Source of the DNA: Planctomycetota bacterium
Lineage (GTDB): Bacteria > Planctomycetota > UBA1135 > UBA2386
Direction: 5' to 3'
Length of the DNA stretch: 64,000 nucleotides
Assembly: GCA_020638695.1 (NCBI GenBank)
Contig: JACKIB010000022.1
Coordinates: forward strand, 1 to 64,000
The position numbers and the translations under genes are program-made. The first letter of the stretch is position 1. Every line of letters starts with the position of its first letter. This document shows, one piece after another, positions 62,940-64,000 of this stretch. The notes under the pieces are model-generated. The model did not search any database. It was given only the letters and a program-made list of their open reading frames with translations, and had not been told where the DNA came from.

Positions 62940-64000
62940 CCGGCCAGCATCGCCTCGGTGGTGAACTCGGTCTCGAACCGCATGCGGCCGCAGCTGCCGA
63001 GCCGGTTGGCGAAGGTGTCGTTGACCAGCACGCGGCGCAACGCGCGGCGCAGTGCGGCGGGGTCGTCGGGGGGTACCGTCAAGCCGTTGGCGTCGTGACG
63101 GTTCACGCTGACCACACCGGTCGGCAACCGCGAGGTGACCAGCGGTTTGCCGAACGCCATGGCTTCGAGCAGCACCATGCCGAAAGCCTCGGCGCGAGTG
63201 CGCGACGGTAGCGTCAGGACCCGACAGGCGTGGTAGTGGGCACGCAGCTCCGCGTCGTCGAGTTCACCCAGCAGGTGCACGCGTCCGCCCAGTCCGCTGT
63301 CAGCGATCTGCCGCTCCAGCTCGCCGCGTAGTGGGCCGTCACCGGCGATCAGCAGCGAGAACGGCAACCCCTGCATCGCCTCCAGGAGAACCGGTAACCC
63401 CTTGTAGCCGACCAGTCGACCGACGAACAACGCGAACGTGCCGTGCTCCCGTCGCAGCGCGATGCTGCGGCGCAGCAGCCGCGGCTTCACCAAGAACCTG
63501 GTCGCGTCCAGTCCGAACGGTACCACCAGGCACTTGCCCGCGAACGGGGCGAGCACCTCGGAGTGTTCGATCTGCTCGCGACTCGCGGCGACCACCCGGT
63601 GGCAGCGGTCGAGGAAGCGCAGCGCCAGCAGTCGGTACGCCGGGAGCAGCAGGCGCTGTCGAGTGACGTCGGCGTGGAACGTGCACACCATGGGGACGTC
63701 CGGTGGCACGCGCAACGCCGCGTACTCCGCCAGTGGGTTGGGGCAGTGGATGTGCACCACGTCGGCCTCCGCGGCCCGCCGCCGCAGCGCGCGCCCGAGC
63801 GCTGGCGCGAGCGGTTGTGACAGCACGGTGCCGAGCGTCGGCACGCGAGTGACCGTCACGCCGCCGACCTGCTCGCGCACTTCCTTGCGGGTGCGGCCGA
63901 AGCACAGTACCTCGACGTCGTGGCCCAGCTCCACCAGCCCCTCGGCCAGCGACTGGACCACCGTCTCCATCCCACCGCGCTGCGGCGCGTAGAACTTGCC
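62867..64000 (-). CDS. Glycosyltransferase family 4, 5'-partial
   Basis: The frame continues past the window edge: codons before the in-frame ATG at 63970 read GKFYAPQRGGMETVVQSLAEGL, the standard GT4 N-terminus, so that ATG is internal. Seen are HIHCPNPLAEYAAL, TFHADVTRQ, VVPFGLD, LFVGRLVGYKGLPVLLEAM and PSRTRAEAFGMVLLEAMAFGKPLV (EX7E motif). It resembles mannosyl- or glucosyltransferases of capsule synthesis. The 3' end overlaps the converging GT4 gene by 73 bases. Confidence 0.88.
   Translation of the reverse strand, partial: GKFYAPQRGGMETVVQSLAEGLVELGHDVEVLCFGRTRKEVREQVGGVTVTRVPTLGTVLSQPLAPALGRALRRRAAEADVVHIHCPNPLAEYAALRVPPDVPMVCTFHADVTRQRLLLPAYRLLALRFLDRCHRVVAASREQIEHSEVLAPFAGKCLVVPFGLDATRFLVKPRLLRRSIALRREHGTFALFVGRLVGYKGLPVLLEAMQGLPFSLLIAGDGPLRGELERQIADSGLGGRVHLLGELDDAELRAHYHACRVLTLPSRTRAEAFGMVLLEAMAFGKPLVTSRLPTGVVSVNRHDANGLTVPPDDPAALRRALRRVLVNDTFANRLGSCGRMRFETEFTTEAMLAGYEAVYESAVGCNTRSYARTTPAT

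Overview
This window is uniformly GC-rich (about 70% by eye) and reads as chromosome from a deep-branching member of the Planctomycetota. That placement is an inference from gene content. Evidence for it: very large secreted proteins built of ELWxxDGTxxGT, FG-GAP/VCBS and Kelch repeats; a Ser/Thr kinase fused to a formylglycine-generating-enzyme-like (SUMF1) domain; a second kinase with the N-terminal leader common in planctomycete kinases, directly coupled to an ECF-type sigma factor; and many genes without a Shine-Dalgarno sequence. No rRNA, tRNA, CRISPR array, prophage or insertion sequence was found.

Layout. 1-1725: end of an aspartyl/asparaginyl beta-hydroxylase gene coupled to a HisC-like aminotransferase. 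2084-5176: a large ELW-repeat secreted protein, with a short convergent gene overlapping its end. 5862-16575: housekeeping block (ffh, pyrE, rpsP, an HhH-GPD-like protein, maf, rpmE, prfA, prmC, a PilZ protein, ssb). 15526-17677: a long coiled-coil protein followed by an actin-like ATPase, the best candidate here for an undescribed two-component cytoskeletal system. 17798-30943: peptidoglycan turnover genes: NamZ, a beta-lactamase/PG-binding/DD-carboxypeptidase fusion, murQ, and a nagZ/beta-lactamase fusion. They are interleaved with an EFM5-like methyltransferase, a FEN-type nuclease, a transglutaminase-like protein and a secreted metzincin. 31224-45867: a run of secreted repeat proteins with an ArsR/SRPBCC operon and a SUMF1 kinase. 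46203-52127: sodium symporter with a 51-residue partner, a zinc-finger-like membrane protein, pepA and acs. 52219-53992: four small genes in visibly less GC-rich DNA. 54114-64000: a GT-C-like membrane protein, the sigma/kinase pair, a WPLF-repeat lipoprotein and two convergent GT4 glycosyltransferases, the last cut by the window edge.

Three themes tie the window together. First, five secreted proteins with unrelated N-terminal architectures end in what looks like the same 105-130-residue C-terminal module, a possible sorting or anchoring domain. Second, MurNAc/GlcNAc recovery (NamZ, MurQ, NagZ) and penicillin-binding folds occur together, so the organism handles peptidoglycan. Third, most spaced convergent gene junctions carry a GC-rich hairpin with no T-tract. 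The arsR promoter, and less certainly those of ffh and one glycosyltransferase, sit so close to the ATG that leaderless mRNAs are likely.
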